A stretch of 20,744 nucleotides of DNA from JBLHKE01 sp047619485 (GCA_047619485.1 JBLHKE010000036.1:1-20744); one strand, 5' to 3'; shown: positions 6,985-14,345, counted from the first letter of the stretch. Notes: generated from the sequence alone by a model not told the origin. Program-made: numbers and translations.

Positions 6985-8454
6985 TCATGGATTGTAGGAA
7001 TAGCTCTCTAGCCAAACGTTGCGTGGCACCAGGTTCGGTAGATCCTTCGCGTCTGGTTCGGGCTCGAGGAGAAAGCGTCGATCCGAGTTGTTGTGGCACC
7101 AGATTCCGCGGTCGCTCATCAGGCCGCCGTAGATTGTCACTTGGCTACCGGAGACCTTGTGCTGCAGCTTAAGTTCGGTGTTTTCACCGAGCAGGATCAA
7201 GCGCCAGGAAGTGCTGGGAAGCGAGTCCATCCATCTAATGTTCAGGCGCAGACGGCTGGTGCTCTGATCGCTAGCGATCTCTTTCTTGGCTCCGACAACG
7301 AGGCGACGATTGTTGCTCCCGTAGAGTTCGACAGTCGCCAGGTTGTCGCCTGAACCAGCCTCCTGCTCGAGGACAATGACGAGTGCGGTTAGGTCTGCCG
7401 CCGCCAAGTAGTCAGCATCGGTCGTCTGTCCAATCAGGCGAACCTTGGTAGTATCGTTCTTGATGTGAACCTTCTTCAGATACGCGTTGCTGAGGTCAAT
7501 TGTCAGGGTGCCACTACCAGTTCCAGTGACGCCTAGTTGATCGATTGCAGTCCTCCCATTCGCAGTCACGTCGTTGTTCGGGTAGCGGAGGTGTAAGGAG
7601 TTCACATCATTGGTCTCGTTGACGACCAGGCTCGACCTGCCGTCGAATCCGAGACTGCTAGCGTTCTGGCCACTCGAAACTGGCTTGAACGGGAAATTGC
7701 TCGGCCGGAGCACAGCATTTGAGGTATCTTCGATCGAGTGGGTGCCATATAACGATGACATCACAGCGTAGGCTTTCGTTCGAAAGCGCTGGTCACTTGG
7801 CGTCTGCCCGATCATATCCGGGCGCCACAACACAGTCCGCCCGTTGACGAGTATATTGCCGCCAAAACGGAAATTGCCAGGCGTGATCGTCGGGCGGTTC
7901 AAAGTCAATAGGTCACCCGACAGGATCGGGGAGCGGCTGCGCAGGAAGAAGTCGCGCTCGATTAGGTTCTCGCCGGTGCCGAGCTTGATGCGGAAAGTTT
8001 TCGAGTAACTTTTCCCATTCGAGTAACTGAAGCGGTTGGCGCGACCATCCGCAAAGTTCGTCTGCAGCGGGGCCTCGAGCCAAGAGTCAATCTGGACGCG
8101 CTCGACGATGTCTGGCTGGCTGGGATCGAACGCCGGGTTAGGATCGTTTGCACCGCCAGGGTTGTAGGGAGTCGCCGCTGAGGACTCGTCTGTAGCGGGG
8201 TTGTTCATGTCCCACGACGAATGGGTGGCTCCGACTCGATACAGGTACTCCTCTGCTAACTCGCGCGAATTCTCAAGCGCGACCCGGCGGCGCATCGAGT
8301 CCTCAGTGGCCGCAGAATAGATCGTGCGGGCATTGACAAGGCTGACCCATGCGGCGATTCCGATCGTGCTGGCGGCCATGAGCATCAAGGCCACGAGCAT
8401 CGCGCTGCCGCTCGATCGGTTGGATTCGGTTCTGATTGCAATCGTTGCTTTCAT
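6985..8454 (-). CDS. Large PilX/GspK-like minor pilin protein
   Basis: This 489-residue protein has a PilX-type N-terminus: a short basic leader, then SGSAMLVALMLMAASTIGIAAW (helix at 16-40, given in two parts: SGSAMLVALMLM, AASTIGIAAW). A charged helix MRRRVALENSRELAEEYLY follows. There is no Glu at +5, as in GspK, the tip pseudopilin. The large remaining domain (about 80-489) is beta-rich and Asn/Ser/Gly-rich, with repeated short strands such as GTLTIDLSNAYLKKVHI and TALVIVLEQ. This suggests a beta-helix or beta-sandwich exposed outside the cell. It may also relate to the Verru_Chthon cassette A group, which has a similar start but is longer. It sits between two pseudopilin genes. Substrate or ligand is unknown. 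Confidence 0.7.
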   Translation of the reverse strand: MKATIAIRTESNRSSGSAMLVALMLMAASTIGIAAWVSLVNARTIYSAATEDSMRRRVALENSRELAEEYLYRVGATHSSWDMNNPATDESSAATPYNPGGANDPNPAFDPSQPDIVERVQIDSWLEAPLQTNFADGRANRFSYSNGKSYSKTFRIKLGTGENLIERDFFLRSRSPILSGDLLTLNRPTITPGNFRFGGNILVNGRTVLWRPDMIGQTPSDQRFRTKAYAVMSSLYGTHSIEDTSNAVLRPSNFPFKPVSSGQNASSLGFDGRSSLVVNETNDVNSLHLRYPNNDVTANGRTAIDQLGVTGTGSGTLTIDLSNAYLKKVHIKNDTTKVRLIGQTTDADYLAAADLTALVIVLEQEAGSGDNLATVELYGSNNRRLVVGAKKEIASDQSTSRLRLNIRWMDSLPSTSWRLILLGENTELKLQHKVSGSQVTIYGGLMSDRGIWCHNNSDRRFLLEPEPDAKDLPNLVPRNVWLESYSYNP

Positions 8455-8494
8455 CGGTTTGGAAGGGTCAGTTGAAGGGTTGGAGGATTCCCAC

Positions 8495-9463
8495 TTACAT
8501 CGTTGGGAACATCGGGAAGGTGAACATGTAGCTTGTCCGCCCCCCCATCTGATAGTAGGTCGCCCCGAGGTCGCTGCCCCCAGCCGGTTGCACCTTCAGC
8601 GAGTCTCCATCGATCTCCGCTGAGGCAGGATCTGGCCACCACATGAAGTAGAAAGGCTCCTGCTTGGCGATGCGGAATTTGTCGTAGCCGTCATCGTTGT
8701 TATTGCCAGGCAGGATCCGAACGTCTCGCTCGAGGCAGACGGCGAGCGGGGTGAACGTCGCCCCGAGATTGTCTGGATAGAAAACGTCATAAACATTCGT
8801 CAGATAGCTTAGCGAATACCGGCGTATGGTCGCATAAGTGCCCCGTGGAGCGATCGTGATGTTCTGGATGTCGATCTCCCAAATCGATAGCACGATCTGG
8901 CGGTTCGGACGGTTGCTGCGTGCTGGTAGCAACATGTAGACCGAGAGATTCTGAGAATTGATGGCTCCCTTAGAAGTGTCATTGCCAGCTGACGTGTGAA
9001 TGCCAGCCAAGAGTGGCTCCGACGATTCGAGTGCGATCCTGAAGGCCTCCGGCGTATCGATCATTTTGCCGTCATTTGCCACCGGAATATTCACCTGCGA
9101 CGGGCGTGCAGTGCTGAGCCCCTCTCTGCCGAGGCAGAAGACGGCGCTCGCCTGGCCGAGGTCTTCATAAAAGGTATCCCTCATCAGGTCTGCCGTCGTC
9201 GCCCGCCCGTAGTTCGGCGCGAAGTAGGCATCGATTTCGGTCACCCCCTCGGGCTTGCCATAGAAATTTTCTGCAGCAGCCCCTCCAATCGTAACCGACC
9301 CGTAGGTGACGCCGATACGCTGTTGCGCGGTGATCGCCTGGTAGCTCAGGGCGCCCACGGTAAAAACCATCGTGCTGATTCCTGAGGCCACCACCATCTC
9401 GAGAAGTGAAAATGCTCGACGCAGGCCGGGGTTCGATCTTGCTGTAATGAGATCCGTTTTCAT
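8495..9463 (-). CDS. GspJ-like pseudopilin
   Basis: This 322-residue prepilin-like protein has a leader of 17 residues ending LRRA, then F18-SLLEMVVASGISTMVFTVG with Glu22 at +5. A long hydrophobic helix follows. The globular domain includes repeated strand segments and an aromatic C-terminus (EPFYFMWWPDPAS, then TSYMFTFPMFPTM). The size suits the larger minor pseudopilin of a GspI/J/K set. It follows the PilP-like gene by 90 bases, a gap that contains a stable hairpin, and precedes the PilX/GspK-like gene by 40 bases. Exact subunit identity is uncertain. Membership of the prepilin family is well supported by the N-terminus. Confidence 0.8.
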   Translation of the reverse strand: MKTDLITARSNPGLRRAFSLLEMVVASGISTMVFTVGALSYQAITAQQRIGVTYGSVTIGGAAAENFYGKPEGVTEIDAYFAPNYGRATTADLMRDTFYEDLGQASAVFCLGREGLSTARPSQVNIPVANDGKMIDTPEAFRIALESSEPLLAGIHTSAGNDTSKGAINSQNLSVYMLLPARSNRPNRQIVLSIWEIDIQNITIAPRGTYATIRRYSLSYLTNVYDVFYPDNLGATFTPLAVCLERDVRILPGNNNDDGYDKFRIAKQEPFYFMWWPDPASAEIDGDSLKVQPAGGSDLGATYYQMGGRTSYMFTFPMFPTM

Positions 9464-9509
9464 GGCTGTAAGTGAAAAATCTAGTTTGGATTCAGTTGAG
9501 GGAGACTTG

Positions 9510-9539
9510 CCGGGGCGCCCTCCTTGTCGGACGCCCCGG
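9510..9539 (-). other. Intra-operon hairpin between the PilP-like and GspJ-like genes
   Basis: CCGGGGCG (9510-9517) and CGCCCCGG (9532-9539) form 8 GC-rich pairs. In minus-strand RNA the stem extends by one G-U and two G-C pairs to 11 pairs. It lies 15 bases after the PilP-like stop codon with no T-run. It is therefore better read as a partial attenuator or an mRNA-stabilising 3' end that separates assembly genes from pseudopilin genes. Confidence 0.55.
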
Positions 9540-9553
9540 TCGAGGTTGGTTCC

Positions 9554-10231
9554 TTATCGGCGAAACAAACCGAACGGCGAAACGCGCTTTGGCTTATTCG
9601 GTTGGGACTGACGCTCTTCGCCGTCCTCATCGTCTTCGTCTACCTCATCTTCGACAAATTCATCCTCACCTCCGATCGAGTTCTCTGTCTCCGCTACGGC
9701 TTCGAGATCGTCTTTTTTGGACATCGTCACGAACTGTCCACCCGAGCTGGCACTACGGCCAGGGAGGACGAAGGAGACGACCGGATCAAGCTCGATTGGA
9801 ATTGGGAGTTTTCGCGGCGAGTCGACGACCTCCTCGTCAATCCAGGTCAGCTCGACCTCCGTGTCAGTGATCTTGGTCACCTTGAGGATATCGGTCTGGT
9901 TCTCGATCACCTGCGGGACGATCGCCCCCTCTTTGAGGACGAGATCGCCGACGAGCACGCGTGCGACTCCCACCCGACCGGTCACCTTCAAGCCTTGGAA
10001 GACTTTGCGGATGCGGCTCTCTTCGCTGTCACCTTCGAAATTACCTGGGATGTCCTCGCGGATAGCGATGGTGGTAGCGAAAGGGTTGCGGTCCCCAGAA
10101 TCGACCGCAGCGGGAATCCGCTGGCTAGGTAGGGTTCCGATATCACTCGCGCTCTCAGCGCGTGCTTCTACCGACCCGAGGGCGACAGCGAGCAGCGTCA
10201 TGGCTGTTTTGATACTCTTTTTGATTTTCAT
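9554..10231 (-). CDS. PilP/GspC-like periplasmic protein with acidic tail
   Basis: This is a 225-residue protein. A signal peptide (residues 1-25) ends in a signal-peptidase I site ARA|E; no lipobox cysteine is present, unlike classical PilP. RNPF at 48-51 matches the RNPF/RDPF motif that precedes the beta-domain of PilP and GspC. A beta-rich domain follows (about 74-135: VFQGLKVTGRVGVARVLVGD, then LKEGAIV and VTKITDTEVELTW). This fits the domain that contacts the secretin N-domains. Residues 189-207 are an almost continuous Asp/Glu run, followed by a short basic end. It lies 9 bases after the PilO-like gene, the position of PilP in pilMNOP operons. Identification rests on the motif, topology and order. 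Confidence 0.65.
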   Translation of the reverse strand: MKIKKSIKTAMTLLAVALGSVEARAESASDIGTLPSQRIPAAVDSGDRNPFATTIAIREDIPGNFEGDSEESRIRKVFQGLKVTGRVGVARVLVGDLVLKEGAIVPQVIENQTDILKVTKITDTEVELTWIDEEVVDSPRKLPIPIELDPVVSFVLPGRSASSGGQFVTMSKKDDLEAVAETENSIGGEDEFVEDEVDEDDEDGEERQSQPNKPKRVSPFGLFRR

Positions 10232-10240
10232 GATTCGTTC

Positions 10241-10786
10241 TTACTTAGAGGTTACAGAGGCAAGTGGCACCTCAGCGTTCAGTTCCATTTTCACTTCATT
10301 CCCCTTCTGCCCCTTGGTGATGCGGCAGCTAGAGACGCGGCTGGTAGGAAGGGAGCTTTCGAGGGAGCCCATCCAGGTTAGAAGTTTGTGGTAGTCGTCC
10401 TCGAAGGTCACCCGTGCCCGAAGGGCGCTCGGGATCGTGCTCCCCTTGAGCATCTTAACTGGATCGAACCCCTGCTTGAAGATGACTAGCTGATCCTGTT
10501 TTAGTTTCTGGACGAACATGCGCTCGGCATCAGTATCCGTTTTCGTCTGCATCAGGTATGGTTGCCACTCGTCGAGATAGTCACGGAGCCCCTGGGACTC
10601 ACGCGTCTTCTTATCGAGGTCGAGTTGTGCCTTCTTGCGCCCCTTGTCCGCGGAATCCGCCTTGGAGGCTGCCGCTTCCTTCGCGTCGTTCGCGGCGGAG
10701 GCCTTGTTCTTCATCTTCATCGTCCCGAAGGCCATCAGTCCGATGATCATCGAGAGCACGACACATGCGATTTGTTTGTTATTCAT
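10241..10786 (-). CDS. PilO-like inner-membrane alignment protein
   Basis: This 181-residue protein has a single N-terminal membrane helix (about 5-22). A long Ala/Lys/Asp-rich coiled coil (30-70) follows, then a small alpha/beta domain (about 95-181). This is the layout of PilO/GspM. The A. muciniphila protein Amuc_1100 has the same single-helix, coiled-coil, alpha/beta plan, but sequence identity is not evident to me and it is much longer. The ATG overlaps the end of the PilN-like gene by 8 bases (ATGAATAA), so translation is probably coupled and the products made in matched amounts. The PilP-like gene starts 9 bases downstream. It probably bridges inner membrane and periplasm as a heterodimer with the preceding product. 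Confidence 0.65.
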   Translation of the reverse strand: MNNKQIACVVLSMIIGLMAFGTMKMKNKASAANDAKEAAASKADSADKGRKKAQLDLDKKTRESQGLRDYLDEWQPYLMQTKTDTDAERMFVQKLKQDQLVIFKQGFDPVKMLKGSTIPSALRARVTFEDDYHKLLTWMGSLESSLPTSRVSSCRITKGQKGNEVKMELNAEVPLASVTSK

Positions 10787-11390
10787 CGTTCTTGTTGTTC
10801 TTTGCTGTTAGGTTTTGGCTGTAGCTCTCGTTCCAGAGCAAGGTGGCTTCATAGGCGAGGCTCCCCTGCCCGCTGCCGCGCGTCTGCTGCGCGCCGTAGG
10901 TACGGTAGCCGAGTGAGAGCAGGGCGCTCTCCATGCTCTCGATCTGTGCGCGATCGTTGGTAAGGCCCTCGTAATTCACCGCTAAGCGGATCTGCTTCGG
11001 GTCGGTCGCGTCACGTGTCAGGCCGAGTTCCACAACGGAGCCTTTCGCATCGACGCTGTTGGCGACGGCTACGACGATCGGCTGGAATGAACGGGAACCT
11101 TCGATCCATCCGAGGACGTCGCGGCCACGGGTTTCCTCACGCTTCACGGTCTCTTGCTTAGCTACGATCTCGCCACGGACACGGATTTCTAGCGACTCGG
11201 TCTGGGCAAATTCCTTGGCGGCCTCATTCGAATCTTTCGTGTTCATGAGGAACATCAGATTGAGACCGACCGCACCTACACAGGCGAGGTAGAAGGCGAT
11301 CGGCAGGGCGCTGGCAACCGCCGGGAGCGGTGGCGCAACGTCAGGACGCTCGGTCTTCAGGTCGTGACATACTTTTGATTTTGTATCCAT
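10779..11390 (-). CDS. PilN-like inner-membrane alignment protein
   Basis: This 203-residue protein has a short cytoplasmic N-terminus (1-28), one membrane helix (29-49), a coiled coil (about 53-88), then a ferredoxin-like domain. That domain starts with LGWIEGSRSFQPIVVAVANSV and contains paired strands (SVVELGLTRD, QIRLAVNYEGL) and a helix (RAQIESMESALLSLGY). It is the PilN/GspL-periplasmic layout. The conserved INLLP motif by which PilN contacts PilM is not seen in the N-terminus. The start 24 bases after the PilM-like gene and the 8-base overlap with the PilO-like gene support the assignment. An A-rich AATACAATG start context, rather than a Shine-Dalgarno sequence, is shared with the PilT gene. 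Confidence 0.65.
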   Translation of the reverse strand: MDTKSKVCHDLKTERPDVAPPLPAVASALPIAFYLACVGAVGLNLMFLMNTKDSNEAAKEFAQTESLEIRVRGEIVAKQETVKREETRGRDVLGWIEGSRSFQPIVVAVANSVDAKGSVVELGLTRDATDPKQIRLAVNYEGLTNDRAQIESMESALLSLGYRTYGAQQTRGSGQGSLAYEATLLWNESYSQNLTAKNNKNDE

Positions 11391-11414
11391 TGTATTGCTT
11401 CTTTCTGCTAGGAA

Positions 11415-12308
11415 TTAGTGCTGTTTGATTAATGACCAAAGCTGGTCGGGCTGGCTGACATCGCTGAAACGGCGGCCATTGAGTCTGGATTCGAGCAATG
11501 CTTTGACCGGGGTTGCAGTGGCATCCCCCATGAAGATGATCTGCGCATCGCTACCTGCATTGTCGATGAGCGGGGTGATGATCTTGATCACCGGTTCGAC
11601 ATCATCCTCGGTGTATAGGCTCGTCCGCGAGCGGAGTTCCAGCCACTGATCGTCGTTAGTGGTCATCGCGACGACCGAGCCCTCGCAACACACGACCATC
11701 ACGACCTTGCCGAGCGCCTGGTCAGGCGACTCATCCTTGAACTGGCGGCGCGCGATGTCGACCTGGTCGATACAGTCCATCAGCATCGCATATGGCCCGC
11801 AGGCGATGCGCCCGACGTTGATACCGACCGCCTTCATCAAAGTCTCGACCTGGTTTACGAAATCCTCGTCGACGGCGAGCAGCACGCTGGTGTTACTCTC
11901 GGGATTGTGATTGACCGCGTAGCGCTTTCCCTTCTCGGCCTTCGTGCCGAGGGCGGCTTTCGGATTGGTGCGGATCGCCTCCACAGCCCCTTTCTTACGG
12001 GAGAGGTTGGTCTCCAGTGTGATCATAAAGCGGTTGTTCAGCGAGACACCAATCCAGGCTTCGTCCGCCATCGATTTCCACTCCTCTGCCATATCGGTGA
12101 TGATCTCTTTAAAATCACCATCCATCGCGCCGCTCTCACCGAGATCACCGCCCTTTTCGATCGCACGCCATGAGACGGAATCGCGGCCGATGTTCAGGAG
12201 CACGGAGCGCTTCTTCGGGAAACGCTTGGACCAACTCGCAGAGGAGTCGTCGGGTTCGGGGCGGAAGGCCGCGAATGTTAAAACGTCTTTGATGTCCTTG
12301 CCTGTCAT
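11415..12308 (-). CDS. PilM-like actin-fold protein with degenerate nucleotide site
   Basis: This is a 297-residue cytoplasmic protein without membrane segments or signal peptide. Residues 35-50 (SVLLNIGRDSVSWRAI) align with the PilM/FtsA phosphate-1 motif xxDIGxxxVK, with Asn in place of Asp. Residues 202-216 (VVMVVCCEGSVVAMT) fit phosphate-2, again without Asp. AQIIFMGDA (255-263) resembles the adenosine motif LxGGgA. It is therefore an actin-like fold that may not bind ATP in the usual way, similar to the cytoplasmic part of GspL. It lies 65 bases after PilT and 24 bases before the PilN-like gene, the position of pilM. The A. muciniphila counterpart Amuc_1101 is remembered as PilM/FtsA-like. 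Confidence 0.65.
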   Translation of the reverse strand: MTGKDIKDVLTFAAFRPEPDDSSASWSKRFPKKRSVLLNIGRDSVSWRAIEKGGDLGESGAMDGDFKEIITDMAEEWKSMADEAWIGVSLNNRFMITLETNLSRKKGAVEAIRTNPKAALGTKAEKGKRYAVNHNPESNTSVLLAVDEDFVNQVETLMKAVGINVGRIACGPYAMLMDCIDQVDIARRQFKDESPDQALGKVVMVVCCEGSVVAMTTNDDQWLELRSRTSLYTEDDVEPVIKIITPLIDNAGSDAQIIFMGDATATPVKALLESRLNGRRFSDVSQPDQLWSLIKQH

Positions 12309-12373
12309 TGTTCTTGATATGGTTTGTAGTTGCTAGGTTTTGCTGCTGCTGTTTTTTGGAAATCGCTGGAGGG

Positions 12374-13426
12374 CTAAATCGTGTCTTTCTCGAATTCGAG
12401 GTACTCGGAGATCTCGCTTGTGGTGAAACCGGTCTGCTTCTGGTCAGTCGGCGTGTATCCCTGCTGGCGGCGGTATTCGAGGCTTGCCTCGAAGCTGATC
12501 ATCCCGCGCTTCTGTCCGGTCTCGAGCTCCTGGTCGAGTTTCTTAAACTCGCCACGGCGGATGAGGTTGCAGACGGAATCGTATTGAAGCATCATCTCGT
12601 GGGTAGCGAATCGCCGGTTCTGAACCTCGTCTTTCATCAGGCGCTGGCAGAGGATCATACGGAGGATGTCCGCAAGCGTGTCCTGCGCGGCCTCGACCCG
12701 CTCTTCTGGAATCAGTTTGAGGAAACGCTGCACTGTCTGCGCAGCGCTGGAAGTGTGCAGCGTTGCGACGACCACGTGACCAGTCTCTGCTGCCTGCATC
12801 GCAATCTCCGCAGTCTCCGCATCACGGATCTCACCAATCATGATGACGTCTGGAGCCTGACGCAACGAACCGCGCAGGGCTACTCCGAAGTCCATGTCGT
12901 CCGCCCCCATCTCGCGCTGGGACACCAGCGTCGGGATCCCGGAGGTCGGGTAGAGGTATTCGATCGGGTCCTCGAAGGTAATCATGTGCTCGCGACGTCG
13001 CATCGCACGGTGCATGTTGAGTGAGGCAATCGTCGTCGTCTTACCAGAGCCAGTAGCTCCGCAAATTAGAAACAGTCCGTTCTTGGCCTGGAGGAAGGCC
13101 TTGATCGCCGCTTTCGGCACCTCGATCTCTTCCACGCTCGGGATGTGGGCAGGAAGAAGACGCATCACCCAGCGGTGGCGCCCACGGGTGACCATGCGGT
13201 TCACACGGAAGCGGTGCGGTCCGATGACGTAAGCGTAATCTGCGCAACCGGGTTCCACCGGGAGGGTCTCCTCGGGCTGATAGACGAACTGATCGTATAC
13301 CAACTCACCGTTGTATTTATAGGCGAGTGGCTCCCAGGGTGTGATGTAGAAATCACTGATGCCCGATCCTTCGGACACTTCGCATATCCGTCTTCCAAGT
13401 GGGGTCTGGTCGGTTACTCCTTGCAT
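12374..13426 (-). CDS. pilT: PilT-type retraction ATPase
   Basis: This 350-residue hexameric ATPase powers pilus retraction. Walker A is GATGSGKT (123-130), the Asp box ITFEDPIEYLY (149-159), Walker B APDVIMIGEIRD (191-202) and the His box TGHVVVATLHTS (215-226). NLIRRGE (287-293) corresponds to the PilT-specific AIRNLIRE region, which separates it from PilB. The ATG at 13426 is chosen because MQGVTDQTPL leads directly into SGISDFYI, the counterpart of the PilT ASDLHL start. The longer frame to 13570 runs into the preceding gene. The N-terminal domain is about 15 residues shorter between SDFYI and RFRVN than in typical PilT. It is the second gene of the operon. No PilB partner is in the window. 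Confidence 0.92.
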   Translation of the reverse strand: MQGVTDQTPLGRRICEVSEGSGISDFYITPWEPLAYKYNGELVYDQFVYQPEETLPVEPGCADYAYVIGPHRFRVNRMVTRGRHRWVMRLLPAHIPSVEEIEVPKAAIKAFLQAKNGLFLICGATGSGKTTTIASLNMHRAMRRREHMITFEDPIEYLYPTSGIPTLVSQREMGADDMDFGVALRGSLRQAPDVIMIGEIRDAETAEIAMQAAETGHVVVATLHTSSAAQTVQRFLKLIPEERVEAAQDTLADILRMILCQRLMKDEVQNRRFATHEMMLQYDSVCNLIRRGEFKKLDQELETGQKRGMISFEASLEYRRQQGYTPTDQKQTGFTTSEISEYLEFEKDTI

Positions 13427-13467
13427 TGTATTCTTATGTTCGTTTTTTCTCGTTGTGTTGGCTGTGC

Positions 13468-13911
13468 TCAAGCAGCGACCGTGATCTCGGCTCTTGCACA
13501 AAAATTCAGTTCCCGCGCTCCAGGTTCTCCGTCGATCCTCATCACCAGACGCTGCACCTGCGGATCCCAAACCACACGTGGCTCATCGGTCGCAGCCTGC
13601 TCGGCCGTTTGCATCGTCGAGCCGAGGCGAGGATCGATGTCCGCCCCACCCGCTTTGAGAGTAGCAATGATCGGCTCTACTCCACGAATACCAGCGAGAC
13701 ATCCCCCGCTTCCTAGAAAGCCGCTGATCTCGTCATTCAGGTCATCAACCGCTTCGCAGAGCGTATTCACCCTAGCCTGAGTCGCCCAAGCGCCGGCGGC
13801 CACGAATGCGACGACGCCAAGACCAAGCATCGTTACCCCCTTCATAAGAAGGTGCGATTGCAGGAAATGCTGACAAATCAGCTCTGTGGACGTGGTTTTC
13901 AAAGGTTTCAC
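13468..13911 (-). CDS. Small membrane-anchored protein, first gene of the pilus operon
   Basis: This 147-residue protein matches no family I recognise. The GTG at 13911 gives the full length. ATG codons at 13845 and 13830 are alternatives; the latter follows AAGGGGG at a usable distance and begins right at the membrane helix MLGLGVVAFVAAGAWA (28-43). After the helix comes a short helical segment (VNTLCEAVDDLNDEISGFLG). A small domain with strands VVWDPQVQRLVMRIDGEP and a C-terminal RELNFCARAEITVAA follows. Cysteines C52, C71 and C138 would lie outside the membrane. The pilin-like layout lacks Glu+5 and a cleavage site. It lies 41 bases upstream of PilT, so a part in the same machine is likely. 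Confidence 0.65.
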   Translation of the reverse strand: MKPLKTTSTELICQHFLQSHLLMKGVTMLGLGVVAFVAAGAWATQARVNTLCEAVDDLNDEISGFLGSGGCLAGIRGVEPIIATLKAGGADIDPRLGSTMQTAEQAATDEPRVVWDPQVQRLVMRIDGEPGARELNFCARAEITVAA

Positions 13912-13917
13912 TACGGC

Positions 13918-13939
13918 GCTGGATCATTGCTGATCCAGC
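13918..13939 (-). promoter_or_regulatory. Hairpin in the operon leader
   Basis: GCTGGATCA (13918-13926) and TGATCCAGC (13931-13939) are a perfect 9-base inverted repeat. In minus-strand RNA the loop is GCAA, a stable GNRA tetraloop. It lies between the predicted transcription start (about 13951) and the GTG at 13911. This suits an mRNA-stabilising or translation-controlling element, or a DNA operator. Confidence 0.6.
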
Positions 13940-13958
13940 TAGGCCTTGTAATTCCTTT

Positions 13959-13987
13959 ACTATATGGAAATTATTAACCTATCGCAA
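13959..13987 (-). promoter_or_regulatory. Candidate promoter of the pilus operon
   Basis: On the minus strand TTGCGA (13982-13987) and TATAGT (13959-13964) are separated by 17 bases, matching 4/6 and 5/6 of the sigma-70 consensus. The predicted start is near 13951, about 40 bases before the first start codon. No other promoter-sized gap is seen in the operon. Confidence 0.55.
13963..13974 (+). promoter_or_regulatory. TATGNAAATTAT motif, copy 1
   Basis: TATGGAAATTAT overlaps the candidate -10 box of the pilus operon promoter by two bases and extends into the spacer. This is where a repressor would block transcription. Copy 2 lies exactly 42 bases away in the same orientation. Confidence 0.45.
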
Positions 13988-14004
13988 GTAATTTTTATTG
14001 TAAT

Positions 14005-14016
14005 TATGTAAATTAT
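14005..14016 (+). promoter_or_regulatory. TATGNAAATTAT motif, copy 2
   Basis: TATGTAAATTAT sits 17 bases upstream of the candidate -35 box of the pilus operon promoter. It is four DNA helical turns (42 bases) from copy 1. The wider 14-base context ATTATGTAAATTAT differs from copies 3 and 4 at a single base. Confidence 0.5.
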
Positions 14017-14316
14017 ACTAACTCTTGTTTCTGAGCCACGCAAGCGGCCATTAGGAAGGAACTTCCTCCGCGATCAGCCCGCGTCTGCACCTCTCGGCTC
14101 CTAACCTTGGTTTGCTCAAGTAGGATTGACATCTCGACGCCCCCCCCACGGTGAACCCAGCTTTCGAGCAGATCACAGACTTTAGAATCCTTGTTTGAGG
14201 TAATTAAATCCCCAATTCCGGCGTTTTCGCTTTTCCCCGCCCTCAGCAAGAACCCCTAAGGCTTATGAATTACCTTATAATATTTAGAATAAACAGATAA
14301 TAATATAACTCATTAC

Positions 14317-14345
14317 TTGTAATATCATAATTTTCATAATATATA
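14317..14345 (+). promoter_or_regulatory. Candidate secretin promoter
   Basis: TTGTAA (14317-14322), a 17-base spacer and TATATA (14340-14345) each match 4/6 of the sigma-70 consensus. The -35 lies in a palindrome, ATTACTTGTAAT (14312-14323). The region is so AT-rich that alternatives exist. Confidence 0.35.
14327..14338 (-). promoter_or_regulatory. TATGNAAATTAT motif, copy 3
   Basis: The plus strand reads ATAATTTTCATA, so the minus strand reads TATGAAAATTAT. It occupies the spacer of the candidate secretin promoter. The extended 14-mer ATTATGAAAATTAT (14327-14340) is identical to that at copy 4. Confidence 0.5.

Noticed and set aside
9524..10394. Two plus-strand frames of 202 and 225 codons antisense to the PilP-like gene
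   Set aside because: They mirror the opposite gene, which has a signal peptide, RNPF motif and operon spacing.
13427..13570. Longer start for PilT at 13570
   Set aside because: It would overlap the preceding gene by about 100 bases and add residues unlike any PilT.
14013..14249. 78-codon minus-strand frame in the divergent region
   Set aside because: It starts with TTG, shows no domain or sensible composition, and lies in a promoter region.
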